Part shown: in pieces, positions 10,701 to 22,800 of the stretch
How the letters are laid out: each line of letters begins with the position of its first letter
Numbering within the stretch: the stretch's first letter is position 1
From: Nemertoderma westbladi
Lineage: Eukaryota; Xenacoelomorpha; Nemertodermatida; Nemertodermatidae
DNA length: 62,000 nucleotides
Reading direction: 5' to 3'
NCBI GenBank assembly: GCA_032718475.1
Contig: JAUCBJ010006887.1
Coordinates: 1-62,000 of the forward strand
The notes under the pieces: model-generated
What the model saw: only the letters and a program-made list of their open reading frames with translations
What the model was told of the DNA's origin: nothing
Databases searched by the model: none
Program-made: the position numbers and the translations under genes

Positions 10701-13700
10701 GTCGAGCGGGCTCCTAAAGTATCCTGCAGATTTTTACAGTAAGTATCCTGCAGATTTTTACAGTAAGTATCCTGCAGATTTTTACAGTAAGTATCCTGCA
10801 GATTTTTACAGTAAGTATCCTGCAGATTTTTACAGTAAGTATCCGCTGTCGAGCGGGCTCCTAAAGTATCCTGCAGATTTTTACAGTAAGTATCCTGCAG
10901 ATTTTTACAGTAAGTATCCTGCAGATTTTTACAGTAAGTATCCTGCAGATTTTTACAGTAAGTATCCCGCTGTCGAGCGGGCTCCTAAAGTATCCTGCAG
11001 ATTTTTACAGTAAGTATCCCGCTGTCGAGCGGGCTCCTAAAGTATCCTGCAGATTTTTACAGTAAGTATCCTGCAGATTTTTACAGTAAGTATCCTGCAG
11101 ATTTTTACAGTAAGTATCCTGCAGATTTTTACAGTAAGTATCCTGCAGATTTTTACAGTAAGTATCCCGCTGTCGAGCGGGGTCCTAAAGTATCCTGCGG
11201 ATTTTTACAGTAAGTATCCCGCTGTCGAGCGGGCTCCTAAAGTATCCTGCAGATTTTTACAGTAAGTATCCGCTGTCGAGCGGGCTCCTAAAGTATCCTG
11301 CAGATTTTTACAGTAAGTATCCTGCAGATTTTTACAGTAAGTATCCTGCAGATTTTTACAGTAAGTATCCTGCAGATTTTTACAGTAAGTATCCTGCAGA
11401 TTTTTACAGTAAGTATCCTGCAGATTTTTACAGTAAGTATCCCGCTGTCGAGCGGGGTCCTAAAGTATCCTGCGGATTTTTACAGTAAGTATCCCGCTGT
11501 CGAGCGGGCTCCTAAAGTATCCTGCAGATTTTTACAGTAAGTATCCCGCTGTCGAGCGGGCTCCTAAAGTATCCTGCAGATTTTTACAGTAAGTATCCTG
11601 CAGATTTTTACAGTAAGTATCCGCTGTCGAGCGGGCTCCTAAAGTATCCTGCAGATTTTTACAGTAAGTATCCTGCAGATTTTTACAGTAAGTATCCTGC
11701 AGATTTTTACAGTAAGTATCCTGCAGATTTTTACAGTAAGTATCCGCTGTCGAGCGGGCTCCTAAAGTATCCTGCAGATTTTTACAGTAAGTATCCTGCA
11801 GATTTTTACAGTAAGTATCCTGCAGATTTTTACAGTAAGTATCCTGCAGATTTTTACAGTAAGTATCCCGCTGTCGAGCGGGCTCCTAAAGTATCCTGCA
11901 GATTTTTACAGTAAGTATCCCGCTGTCGAGCGGGCTCCTAAAGTATCCTGCAGATTTTTACAGTAAGTATCCTGCAGATTTTTACAGTAAGTATCCTGCA
12001 GATTTTTACAGTAAGTATCCTGCAGATTTTTACAGTAAGTATCCCGCTGTCGAGCGGGGTCCTAAAGTATCCTGCGGATTTTTACAGTAAGTATCCCGCT
12101 GTCGAGCGGGCTCCTAAAGTATCCTGCAGATTTTTACAGTAAGTATCCGCTGTCGAGCGGGCTCCTAAAGTATCCTGCAGATTTTTACAGTAAGTATCCT
12201 GCAGATTTTTACAGTAAGTATCCTGCAGATTTTTACAGTAAGTATCCTGCAGATTTTTACAGTAAGTATCCTGCAGATTTTTACAGTAAGTATCCTGCAG
12301 ATTTTTACAGTAAGTATCCTGCAGATTTTTACAGTAAGTATCCCGCTGTCGAGCGGGGTCCTAAAGTATCCTGCAGATTTTTACAGTAAGTATCCTGCAG
12401 ATTTTTACAGTAAGTATCCTGCAGATTTTTACAGTAAGTATCCTGCAGATTTTTACAGTAAGTATCCCGCTGTCGAGCGGGGTCCTAAAGTATCCTGCAG
12501 ATTTTTACAGTAAGTATCCCGCTGTCGAGCGGGCTCCTAAAGTATCCTGCAGATTTTTACAGTAAGTATCCTGCAGATTTTTACAGTAAGTATCCCGCTG
12601 TCGAGCGGGCTCCTAAAGTAACCTGCAGATTTTTACAGTAAGTATCCTGCAGATTTTTACAGTAAGTATCCCGCTGTCGAGCGGGCTCCTAAAGTATCCT
12701 GCAGATTTTTACAGTAAGTATCCCGCTGTCGAGCGGGCTCCTAAAGTATCCTGCAGATTTTTACAGTAAGTATCCTGCAGATTTTTACAGTAAGTATCCC
12801 GCTGTCGAGCGGGCTCCTAAAGTATCCTGCAGATTTTTACAGTAAGTATCCCGCTGTCGAGCGGGCTCCTAAAGTATCCTGCAGATTTTTACAGTAAGTA
12901 TCCTGCAGATTTTTACAGTAAGTATCCGCTGTCGAGCGGGCTCCTAAAGTATCCTGCAGATTTTTACAGTAAGTATCCGCTGTCGAGCGGGCTCCTAAAG
13001 TATCCTGCAGATTTTTACAGTAAGTATCCTGCAGATTTTTACAGTAAGTATCCTGCAGATTTTTACAGTAAGTATCCCGCTGTCGAGCGGGCTCCTAAAG
13101 TATCCTGCAGATTTTTACAGTAAGTATCCCGCTGTCGAGCGGGCTCCTAAAGTATCCTGCAGATTTTTACAGTAAGTATCCCGCTGTCGAGCGGGCTCCT
13201 AAAGTATCCTGCAGATTTTTACAGTAAGTATCCCGCTGTCGAGCGGGCTCCTAAAGTATCCTGCAGATTTTTACAGTAAGTATCCGCTGTCGAGCGGGCT
13301 CCTAAAGTATCCTGCAGATTTTTACAGTAAGTATCCTGCAGATTTTTACAGTAAGTATCCCGCTGTCGAGCGGGCTCCTAAAGTATCCTGCAGATTTTTA
13401 CAGTAAGTATCCGCTGTCGAGCGGGCTCCTAAAGTATCCTGCAGATTTTTACAGTAAGTATCCTGCAGATTTTTACAGTAAGTATCCCGCTGTCGAGCGG
13501 GCTCCTAAAGTATCCTGCAGATTTTTACAGTAAGTATCCCGCTGTCGAGCGGGCTCCTAAAGTATCCTGCAGATTTTTACAGTAAGTATCCCGCTGTCGA
13601 GCGGGCTCCTAAAGTATCCTGCAGATTTTTACAGTAAGTATCCCGCTGTCGAGCGGGCTCCTAAAGTATCCTGCAGATTTTTACAGTAAGTATCCGCTGT

Positions 13701-16700
13701 CGAGCGGGCTCCTAAAGTATCCTGCAGATTTTTACAGTAAGTATCCGCTGTCGAGCGGGCTCCTAAAGTATCCTGCAGATTTTTACAGTAAGTATCCCGC
13801 TGTCGAGCGGGCTCCTAAAGTATCCTGCAGATTTTTACAGTAAGTATCCGCTGTCGAGCGGGCTCCTAAAGTATCCTGCAGATTTTTACAGTAAGTATCC
13901 CGCTGTCGAGCGGGCTCCTAAAGTATCCTGCAGATTTTTACAGTAAGTATCCCGCTGTCGAGCGGGCTCCTAAAGTATCCTGCAGATTTTTACAGTAAGT
14001 ATCCCGCTGTCGAGCGGGCTCCTAAAGTATCCTGCAGATTTTTACAGTAAGTATCCCGCTGTCGAGCGGGCTCCTAAAGTATCCTGCAGATTTTTACAGT
14101 AAGTATCCCGCTGTCGAGCGGGCTCCTAAAGTATCCTGCAGATTTTTACAGTAAGTATCCTGCAGATTTTTACAGTAAGTATCCCGCTGTCGAGCGGGCT
14201 CCTAAAGTATCCTGCAGATTTTTACAGTAAGTATCCCGCTGTCGAGCGGGCTTCTAAAGTATCCTGCAGATTTTTACAGTAAGTATCCCGCTGTCGAGCG
14301 GGCTTCTAAAGTATCCTGCAGATTTTTACAGTAAGTATCCGCTGTCGAGCGGGCTTCTAAAGTATCCTGCAGATTTTTACAGTAAGTATCCCGCTGTCGA
14401 GCGGGCTCCTAAAGTATCCTGCAGATTTTTACAGTAAGTATCCTGCAGATTTTTACAGTAAGTAACCTGCAGATTTTTACAGTAAGTATCCCGCAGATTT
14501 TTACAGTAAGTATCCCGCTGTCGAGCGGGGTCCTAAAGTATCCTGCAGATTTTTACAGTAAGTATCCTGCAGATTTTTACAGTAAGTATCCTGCAGATTT
14601 TTACAGTAAGTATCCCGCTGTCGAGCGGGGTCCTAAAGTATCCTGCAGATTTTTACAGTAAGTATCCTGCAGATTTTTACAGTAAGTATCCTGCAGATTT
14701 TTACAGTAAGTATCCTGCAGATTTTTACAGTAAGTATCCCGCTGTCGAGCGGGGTCCTAAAGTATCCTGCAGATTTTTACAGTAAGTATCCTGCAGATTT
14801 TTACAGTAAGTATCCTGCAGATTTTTACAGTAAGTATCCCGCTGTCGAGCGGGGTCCTAAAGTATCCTGCAGATTTTTACAGTAAGTATCCTGCAGATTT
14901 TTACAGTAAGTATCCTGCAGATTTTTACAGTAAGTATCCTGCAGATTTTTACAGTAAGTATCCTGCAGATTTTTACAGTAAGTATCCTGCAGATTTTTAC
15001 AGTAAGTATCCCGCTGTCGAGAGGGCTCCTAAAGTATCCTGCAGATTTTTACAGTAAGTATCCCGCTGTCGAGCGGGCTCCTAAAGTATCCTGCAGATTT
15101 TTACAGTAAGTATCCCGCTGTCGAGCGGGCTCCTAAAGTATCCTGCAGATTTTTACAGTAAGTATCCCGCTGTCGAGCGGGCTCCTAAAGTATCCTGCAG
15201 ATTTTTACAGTAAGTATCCCGCTGTCGAGCGGGCTCCTAAAGTATCCTGCAGATTTTTACAGTAAGTATCCCGCTGTCGAGCGGGCTCCTAAAGTATCCT
15301 GCAGATTTTTACAGTAAGTATCCCGCTGTCGAGCGGGCTCCTAAAGTATCCTGCAGATTTTTACAGTAAGTATCCCGCTGTCGAGCGGGCTCCTAAAGTA
15401 TCCTGCAGATTTTTACAGTAAGTATCCCGCTGTCGAGCGGGCTCCTAAAGTATCCTGCAGATTTTTACAGTAAGTATCCCGCTGTCGAGCGGGCTCCTAA
15501 AGTATCCTGCAGATTTTTACAGTAAGTATCCCGCTGTCGAGCGGGCTCCTAAAGTATCCTGCAGATTTTTACAGTAAGTATCCCGCTGTCGAGCGGGCTC
15601 CTAAAGTATCCTGCAGATTTTTACAGTAAGTATCCCGCTGTCGAGCGGGCTCCTAAAGTATCCTGCAGATTTTTACAGTAAGTATCCCGCTGTCGAGCGG
15701 GCTCCTAAAGTATCCTGCAGATTTTTACAGTAAGTATCCCGCTGTCGAGCGGGCTCCTAAAGTATCCTGCAGATTTTTACAGTAAGTATCCCGCTGTCGA
15801 GCGGGCTCCTAAAGTATCCTGCAGATTTTTACAGTAAGTATCCCGCTGTCGAGCGGGCTCCTAAAGTATCCTGCAGATTTTTACAGTAAGTATCCTGCAG
15901 ATTTTTACAGTAAGTATCCTGCAGATTTTTACAGTAAGTATCCTGCAGATTTTTACAGTAAGTATCCTGCAGATTTTTACAGTAAGTATCCTGCAGATTT
16001 TTACAGTAAGTATCCTGCAGATTTTTACAGTAAGTATCCTGCAGATTTTTACAGTAAGTATCCTGCAGATTTTTACAGTAAGTATCCTGCAGATTTTTAC
16101 AGTAAGTATCCTGCAGATTTTTACAGTAAGTATCCCGCAGATTTTTACAGTAAGTATCCCGCTGTCGAGCGGGCTCCTAAAGTATCCTGCAGATTTTTAC
16201 AGTAAGTATCCCGCTGTCGAGCGGGCTCCTAAAGTATCCTGCAGATTTTTACAGTAAGTATCCGCTGTCGAGCGGGCTCCTAAAGTATCCTGCAGATTTT
16301 TACAGTAAGTATCCGCTGTCGAGCGGGCTCCTAAAGTATCCTGCAGATTTTTACAGTAAGTATCCTGCAGATTTTTACAGTAAGTATCCTGCAGATTTTT
16401 ACAGTAAGTATCCTGCAGATTTTTACAGTAAGTATCCCGCTGTCGAGCGGGCTCCTAAAGTATCCTGCAGATTTTTACAGTAAGTATCCCGCTGTCGAGC
16501 GGGCTCCTAAAGTATCCTGCAGATTTTTACAGTAAGTATCCGCTGTCGAGCGGGCTCCTAAAGTATCCTGCAGATTTTTACAGTAAGTATCCGCTGTCGA
16601 GCGGGCTCCTAAAGTATCCTGCAGATTTTTACAGTAAGTATCCCGCTGTCGAGCGGGCTCCTAAAGTATCCTGCAGATTTTTACAGTAAGTATCCTGCAG

Positions 16701-19700
16701 ATTTTTACAGTAAGTATCCGCTGTCGAGCGGGCTCCTAAAGTATCCTGCAGATTTTTACAGTAAGTATCCCGCTGTCGAGCGGGCTCCTAAAGTATCCTG
16801 CAGATTTTTACAGTAAGTATCCCGCTGTCGAGCGGGCTCCTAAAGTATCCTGCAGATTTTTACAGTAAGTATCCTGCAGATTTTTACAGTAAGTATCCTG
16901 CAGATTTTTACAGTAAGTATCCTGCAGATTTTTACAGTAAGTATCCCGCTGTCGAGCGGGCTCCTAAAGTATCCTGCAGATTTTTACAGTAAGTATCCCG
17001 CTGTCGAGCGGGCTCCTAAAGTATCCTGCAGATTTTTACAGTAAGTATCCTGCAGATTTTTACAGTAAGTATCCTGCAGATTTTTACAGTAAGTATCCTG
17101 CAGATTTTTACAGTAAGTATCCCGCTGTCGAGCGGGCTCCTAAAGTATCCTGCAGATTTTTACAGTAAGTATCCCGCTGTCGAGCGGGCTCCTAAAGTAT
17201 CCTGCAGATTTTTACAGTAAGTATCCGCTGTCGAGCGGGCTCCTAAAGTATCCTGCAGATTTTTACAGTAAGTATCCTGCAGATTTTTACAGTAAGTATC
17301 CTGCAGATTTTTACAGTAAGTATCCTGCAGATTTTTACAGTAAGTATCCTGCAGATTTTTACAGTAAGTATCCTGCAGATTTTTACAGTAAGTATCCCGC
17401 TGTCGAGCGGGCTCCTAAAGTATCCTGCAGATTTTTACAGTAAGTATCCTGCAGATTTTTACAGTAAGTATCCTGCAGATTTTTACAGTAAGTATCCCGC
17501 TGTCGAGCGGGCTCCTAAAGTATCCTGCAGATTTTTACAGTAAGTATCCTGCAGATTTTTACAGTAAGTATCCTGCAGATTTTTACAGTAAGTATCCTGC
17601 AGATTTTTACAGTAAGTATCCCGCTGTCGAGCGGGGTCCTAAAGTATCCTGCAGATTTTTACAGTAAGTATCCCGCTGTCGAGCGGGCTCCTAAAGTATC
17701 CTGCAGATTTTTACAGTAAGTATCCCGCTGTCGAGCGGGCTCCTAAAGTATCCTGCAGATTTTTACAGTAAGTATCCTGCAGATTTTTACAGTAAGTATC
17801 CGCTGTCGAGCGGGCTCCTAAAGTATCCTGCAGATTTTTACAGTAAGTATCCGCTGTCGAGCGGGCTCCTAAAGTATCCTGCAGATTTTTACAGTAAGTA
17901 TCCTGCAGATTTTTACAGTAAGTATCCGCTGTCGAGCGGGCTCCTAAAGTATCCTGCAGATTTTTACAGTAAGTATCCCGCTGTCGAGCGGGCTCCTAAA
18001 GTATCCTGCAGATTTTTACAGTAAGTATCCGCTGTCGAGCGGGCTCCTAAAGTAACCTGCAGATTTTTACAGTAAGTATCCCGCTGTCGAGCGGGCTCCT
18101 AAAGTATCCTGCAGATTTTTACAGTAAGTATCCTGCAGATTTTTACAGTAAGTATCCGCTGTCGAGCGGGCTCCTAAAGTATCCTGCAGATTTTTACAGT
18201 AAGTATCCCGCTGTCGAGCGGGCTCCTAAAGTATCCTGCAGATTTTTACAGTAAGTATCCCGCTGTCGAGCGGGCTCCTAAAGTATCCTGCAGATTTTTA
18301 CAGTAAGTATCCGCTGTCGAGCGGGCTCCTAAAGTATCCTGCAGATTTTTACAGTAAGTATCCCGCTGTCGAGCGGGCTCCTAAAGTATCCTGCAGATTT
18401 TTACAGTAAGTATCCGCTGTCGAGCGGGCTCCTAAAGTATCCTGCAGATTTTTACAGTAAGTATCCCGCTGTCGAGCGGGCTCCTAAAGTATCCTGCAGA
18501 TTTTTACAGTAAGTATCCCGCTGTCGAGCGGGCTCCTAAAGTATCCTGCAGATTTTTACAGTAAGTATCCTGCAGATTTTTACAGTAAGTATCCTGCAGA
18601 TTTTTACAGTAAGTATCCCGCTGTCGAGCGGGCTCCTAAAGTATCCTGCAGATTTTTACAGTAAGTATCCCGCTGTCGAGCGGGCTCCTAAAGTATCCTG
18701 CAGATTTTTACAGTAAGTATCCCGCTGTCGAGCGGGCTCCTAAAGTATCCTGCAGATTTTTACAGTAAGTATCCCGCTGTCGAGCGGGCTCCTAAAGTAT
18801 CCTGCAGATTTTTACAGTAAGTATCCCGCTGTCGAGCGGGCTCCTAAAGTATCCTGCAGATTTTTACAGTAAGTATCCTGCATATTTTTACAGTAAGTAT
18901 CCTGCAGATTTTTACAGTAAGTATCCCGCTGTCGAGCGGGCTCCTAAAGTATCCTGCAGATTTTTACAGTAAGTATCCCGCTGTCGAGCGGGCTCCTAAA
19001 GTATGCTGCAGATTTTTACAGTAAGTATCCTGCAGATTTTTACAGTAAGTATCCCGCTGTCGAGCGGGCTCCTAAAGTATCCTGCAGATTTTTACAGTAA
19101 GTATCCCGCTGTCGAGCGGGCTCCTAAAGTATCCTGCAGATTTTTACAGTAAGTATCCCGCTGTCGAGCGGGCTCCTAAAGTATCCTGCAGATTTTTACA
19201 GTAAGTATCCCGCTGTCGAGCGGGCTCCTAAAGTATCCTGCAGATTTTTACAGTAAGTATCCGCTGTCGAGCGGGCTCCTAAAGTATCCTGCAGATTTTT
19301 ACAGTAAGTATCCTGCATATTTTTACAGTAAGTATCCTGCAGATTTTTACAGTAAGTATCCCGCTGTCGAGCGGGCTCCTAAAGTATCCTGCAGATTTTT
19401 ACAGTAAGTATCCCGCTGTCGAGCGGGCTCCTAAAGTATCCTGCAGATTTTTACAGTAAGTATCCGCTGTCGAGCGGGCTCCTAAAGTATCCTGCAGATT
19501 TTTACAGTAAGTATCCTGCAGATTTTTACAGTAAGTATCCCGCTGTCGAGCGGGCTCCTAAAGTATCCTGCAGATTTTTACAGTAAGTATCCCGCTGTCG
19601 AGCGGGCTCCTAAAGTATCCTGCAGATTTTTACAGTAAGTATCCCGCTGTCGAGCGGGCTCCTAAAGTATCCTGCAGATTTTTACAGTAAGTATCCCGCT

Positions 19701-19850
19701 GTCGAGCGGGCTCCTAAAGTATCCTGCAGATTTTTACAGTAAGTATCCGCTGTCGAGCGGGCTTCTAAAGTATCCTGCAGATTTTTACAGTAAGTATCCG
19801 CTGTCGAGCGGGCTCCTAAAGTATCCTGCAGATTTTTACAGTAAGTATCC
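1737..19850 (+). repeat. Satellite sub-block 1: T-type A modules, many B' modules, GGGGTCC and TGCGGA variants
   Basis: In this part of the array almost every A module has the T form (CTGCAG). The C form (CCGCAG) is confined to about 2.37-2.82 kb plus single copies near 14.49 and 16.13 kb. B modules ending GGGGTCC instead of GGGCTCC are frequent at about 1.78-3.6, 5.8-7.2, 10.3-12.5 and 14.5-14.9 kb. A modules with TGCGGA occur at 5881, 6940, 7199, 10347, 10622, 11196, 11471 and 12073, each directly after a GGGGTCC B. The limits are approximate. Confidence 0.8.
9992..11542 (+). repeat. Block duplication with 849-bp offset inside the satellite
   Basis: The module order in 9992-10693 recurs in 10841-11542: B' A4 B A B A5 B(GGGGTCC) A(TGCGGA) B A B' A6 B(GGGGTCC) A(TGCGGA) B A. 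The paired TGCGGA markers at 10347/10622 and 11196/11471 both give an offset of exactly 849 bp. Before and after this stretch the orders diverge (for example A4 against A5 just upstream), so it is a bounded segment copy. Confidence 0.85.
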
Positions 19851-22800
19851 CGCAGATTTTTACAGTAAGTATCCCGCTGTCGAGCGGGCTCCTAAAGTAT
19901 CCTGCAGATTTTTACAGTAAGTATCCCGCTGTCGAGCGGGCTCCTAAAGTAACCTGCAGATTTTTACAGTAAGTATCCCGCTGTCGAGCGGGCTCCTAAA
20001 GTATCCTGCAGATTTTTACAGTAAGTATCCCGCAGATTTTTACAGTAAGTATCCCGCTGTCGAGCGGGCTCCTAAAGTATCCTGCAGATTTTTACAGTAA
20101 GTATCCGCTGTCGAGCGGGCTTCTAAAGTATCCTGCAGATTTTTACAGTAAGTATCCCGCTGTCGAGCGGGCTCCTAAAGTATCCTGCAGATTTTTACAG
20201 TAAGTATCCCGCAGATTTTTACAGTAAGTATCCCGCTGTCGAGCGGGCTCCTAAAGTATCCCGCAGATTTTTACAGTAAGTATCCCGCTGTCGAGCGGGC
20301 TCCTAAAGTATCCTGCAGATTTTTACAGTAAGTATCCCGCTGACGAGCGGGCTTCTAAAGTATCCTGCAGATTTTTACAGTAAGTATCCCGCTGTCGAGC
20401 GGGCTCCTAAAGTATCCTGCAGATTTTTACAGTAAGTATCCCGCTGTCGAGCGGGCTCCTAAAGTATCCTGCAGATTTTTACAGTAAGTATCCCGCTGTC
20501 GAGCGGGCTCCTAAAGTATCCTGCAGATTTTTACAGTAAGTATCCGCTGTCGAGCGGGCTTCTAAAGTATCCTGCAGATTTTTACAGTAAGTATCCCGCT
20601 GTCGAGCGGGCTCCTAAAGTATCCTGCAGATTTTTACAGTAAGTATCCCGCTGTCGAGCGGGCTCCTAAAGTATCCTGCAGATTTTTACAGTAAGTATCC
20701 CGCAGATTTTTACAGTAAGTATCCCGCTGTCGAGCGGGCTCCTAAAGTATCCCGCAGATTTTTACAGTAAGTATCCCGCAGATTTTTACAGTAAGTATCC
20801 TGCAGATTTTTACAGTAAGTAACCTGCTGTCGAGCGGGCTCCTAAAGTATCCTGCAGATTTTTACAGTAAGTATCCCGCTGTCGAGCGGGCTCCTAAAGT
20901 ATCCTGCAGATTTTTACAGTAAGTATCCCGCTGTCGAGCGGGCTCCTAAAGTAACCTGCAGATTTTTACAGTAAGTATCCCGCTGTCGAGCGGGCTCCTA
21001 AAGTATCCTGCAGATTTTTACAGTAAGTATCCCGCTGTCGAGCGGGCTCCTAAAGTATCCCGCAGATTTTTACAGTAAGTATCCCGCAGATTTTTACAGT
21101 AAGTATCCCGCTGTCGAGCGGGCTCCTAAAGTAACCTGCAGATTTTTACAGTAAGTATCCCGCTGTCGAGCGGGCTCCTAAAGTATCCTGCAGATTTTTA
21201 CAGTAAGTATCCCGCTGTCGAGCGGGCTCCTAAAGTAACCTGCAGATTTTTACAGTAAGTATCCCGCTGTCGAGCGGGCTCCTAAAGTATCCTGCAGATT
21301 TTTACAGTAAGTATCCCGCTGTCGAGCGGGCTCCTAAAGTAACCTGCAGATTTTTACAGTAAGTATCCCGCTGTCGAGCGGGCTCCTAAAGTATCCTGCA
21401 GATTTTTACAGTAAGTATCCCGCTGTCGAGCGGGCTCCTAAAGTAACCTGCAGATTTTTACAGTAAGTATCCCGCTGTCGAGCGGGCTCCTAAAGTATCC
21501 TGCAGATTTTTACAGTAAGTAACCTGCTGTCGAGCGGGCTCCTAAAGTATCCTGCAGATTTTTACAGTAAGTATCCCGCTGTCGAGCGGGCTCCTAAAGT
21601 ATCCTGCAGATTTTTACAGTAAGTATCCCGCAGATTTTTACAGTAAGTATCCCGCTGTCGAGCGGGCTCCTAAAGTATCCTGCAGATTTTTACAGTAAGT
21701 ATCCTGCAGATTTTTACAGTAAGTATCCCGCTGTCGAGCGGGCTCCTAAAGTATCCTGCAGATTTTTACAGTAAGTATCCCGCAGATTTTTACAGTAAGT
21801 ATCCTGCAGATTTTTACAGTAAGTATCCTGCAGATTTTTACAGTAAGTATCCCGCTGTCGAGCGGGCTCCTAAAGTATCCTGCAGATTTTTACAGTAAGT
21901 ATCCTGCAGATTTTTACAGTAAGTATCCCGCTGTCGAGCGGGCTCCTAAAGTATCCTGCAGATTTTTACAGTAAGTATCCTGCAGATTTTTACAGTAAGT
22001 ATCCCGCTGTCGAGCGGGCTCCTAAAGTATCCCGCAGATTTTTACAGTAAGTATCCTGCAGATTTTTACAATAAGTATCCGCTGTCGAGCGGGCTCCTAA
22101 AGTATCCTGCAGATTTTTACAGTAAGTATCCCGCAGATTTTTACAGTAAGTATCCTGCAGATTTTTACAGTAAGTATCCTGCAGATTTTTACAGTAAGTA
22201 TCCCGCTGTCGAGCGGGCTCCTAAAGTATCCCGCAGATTTTTACAGTAAGTATCCCGCTGTCGAGCGGGCTCCTAAAGTATCCTGCAGATTTTTACAGTA
22301 AGTATCCCGCTGTCGATCGGGCTCCTAAAGTATCCTGCAGATTTTTACAGTAAGTAACCCGCTGTCGAGCGGGCTCCTAAAGTATCCTGCAGATTTTTAC
22401 AGTAAGTATCCCGCTGTCGATCGGGCTCCTAAAGTATCCTGCAGATTTTTACAGTAAGTAACCCGCTGTCGAGCGGGCTCCTAAAGTATCCTGCAGATTT
22501 TTACAGTAAGTATCCCGCAGATTTTTACAGTAAGTATCCTGCAGATTTTTACAGTAAGTATCCCGCTGTCGAGCGGGCTCCTAAAGTAACCTGCAGATTT
22601 TTACAGTAAGTATCCCGCTGTCGAGCGGGCTCCTAAAGTATCCTGCAGATTTTTACAGTAAGTATCCCGCAGATTTTTACAGTAAGTATCCCGCTGTCGA
22701 GCGGGCTCCTAAAGTATCCTGCAGATTTTTACAGTAAGTATCCCGCAGATTTTTACAGTAAGTATCCCGCTGTCGAGCGGGCTCCTAAAGTATCCTGCAG

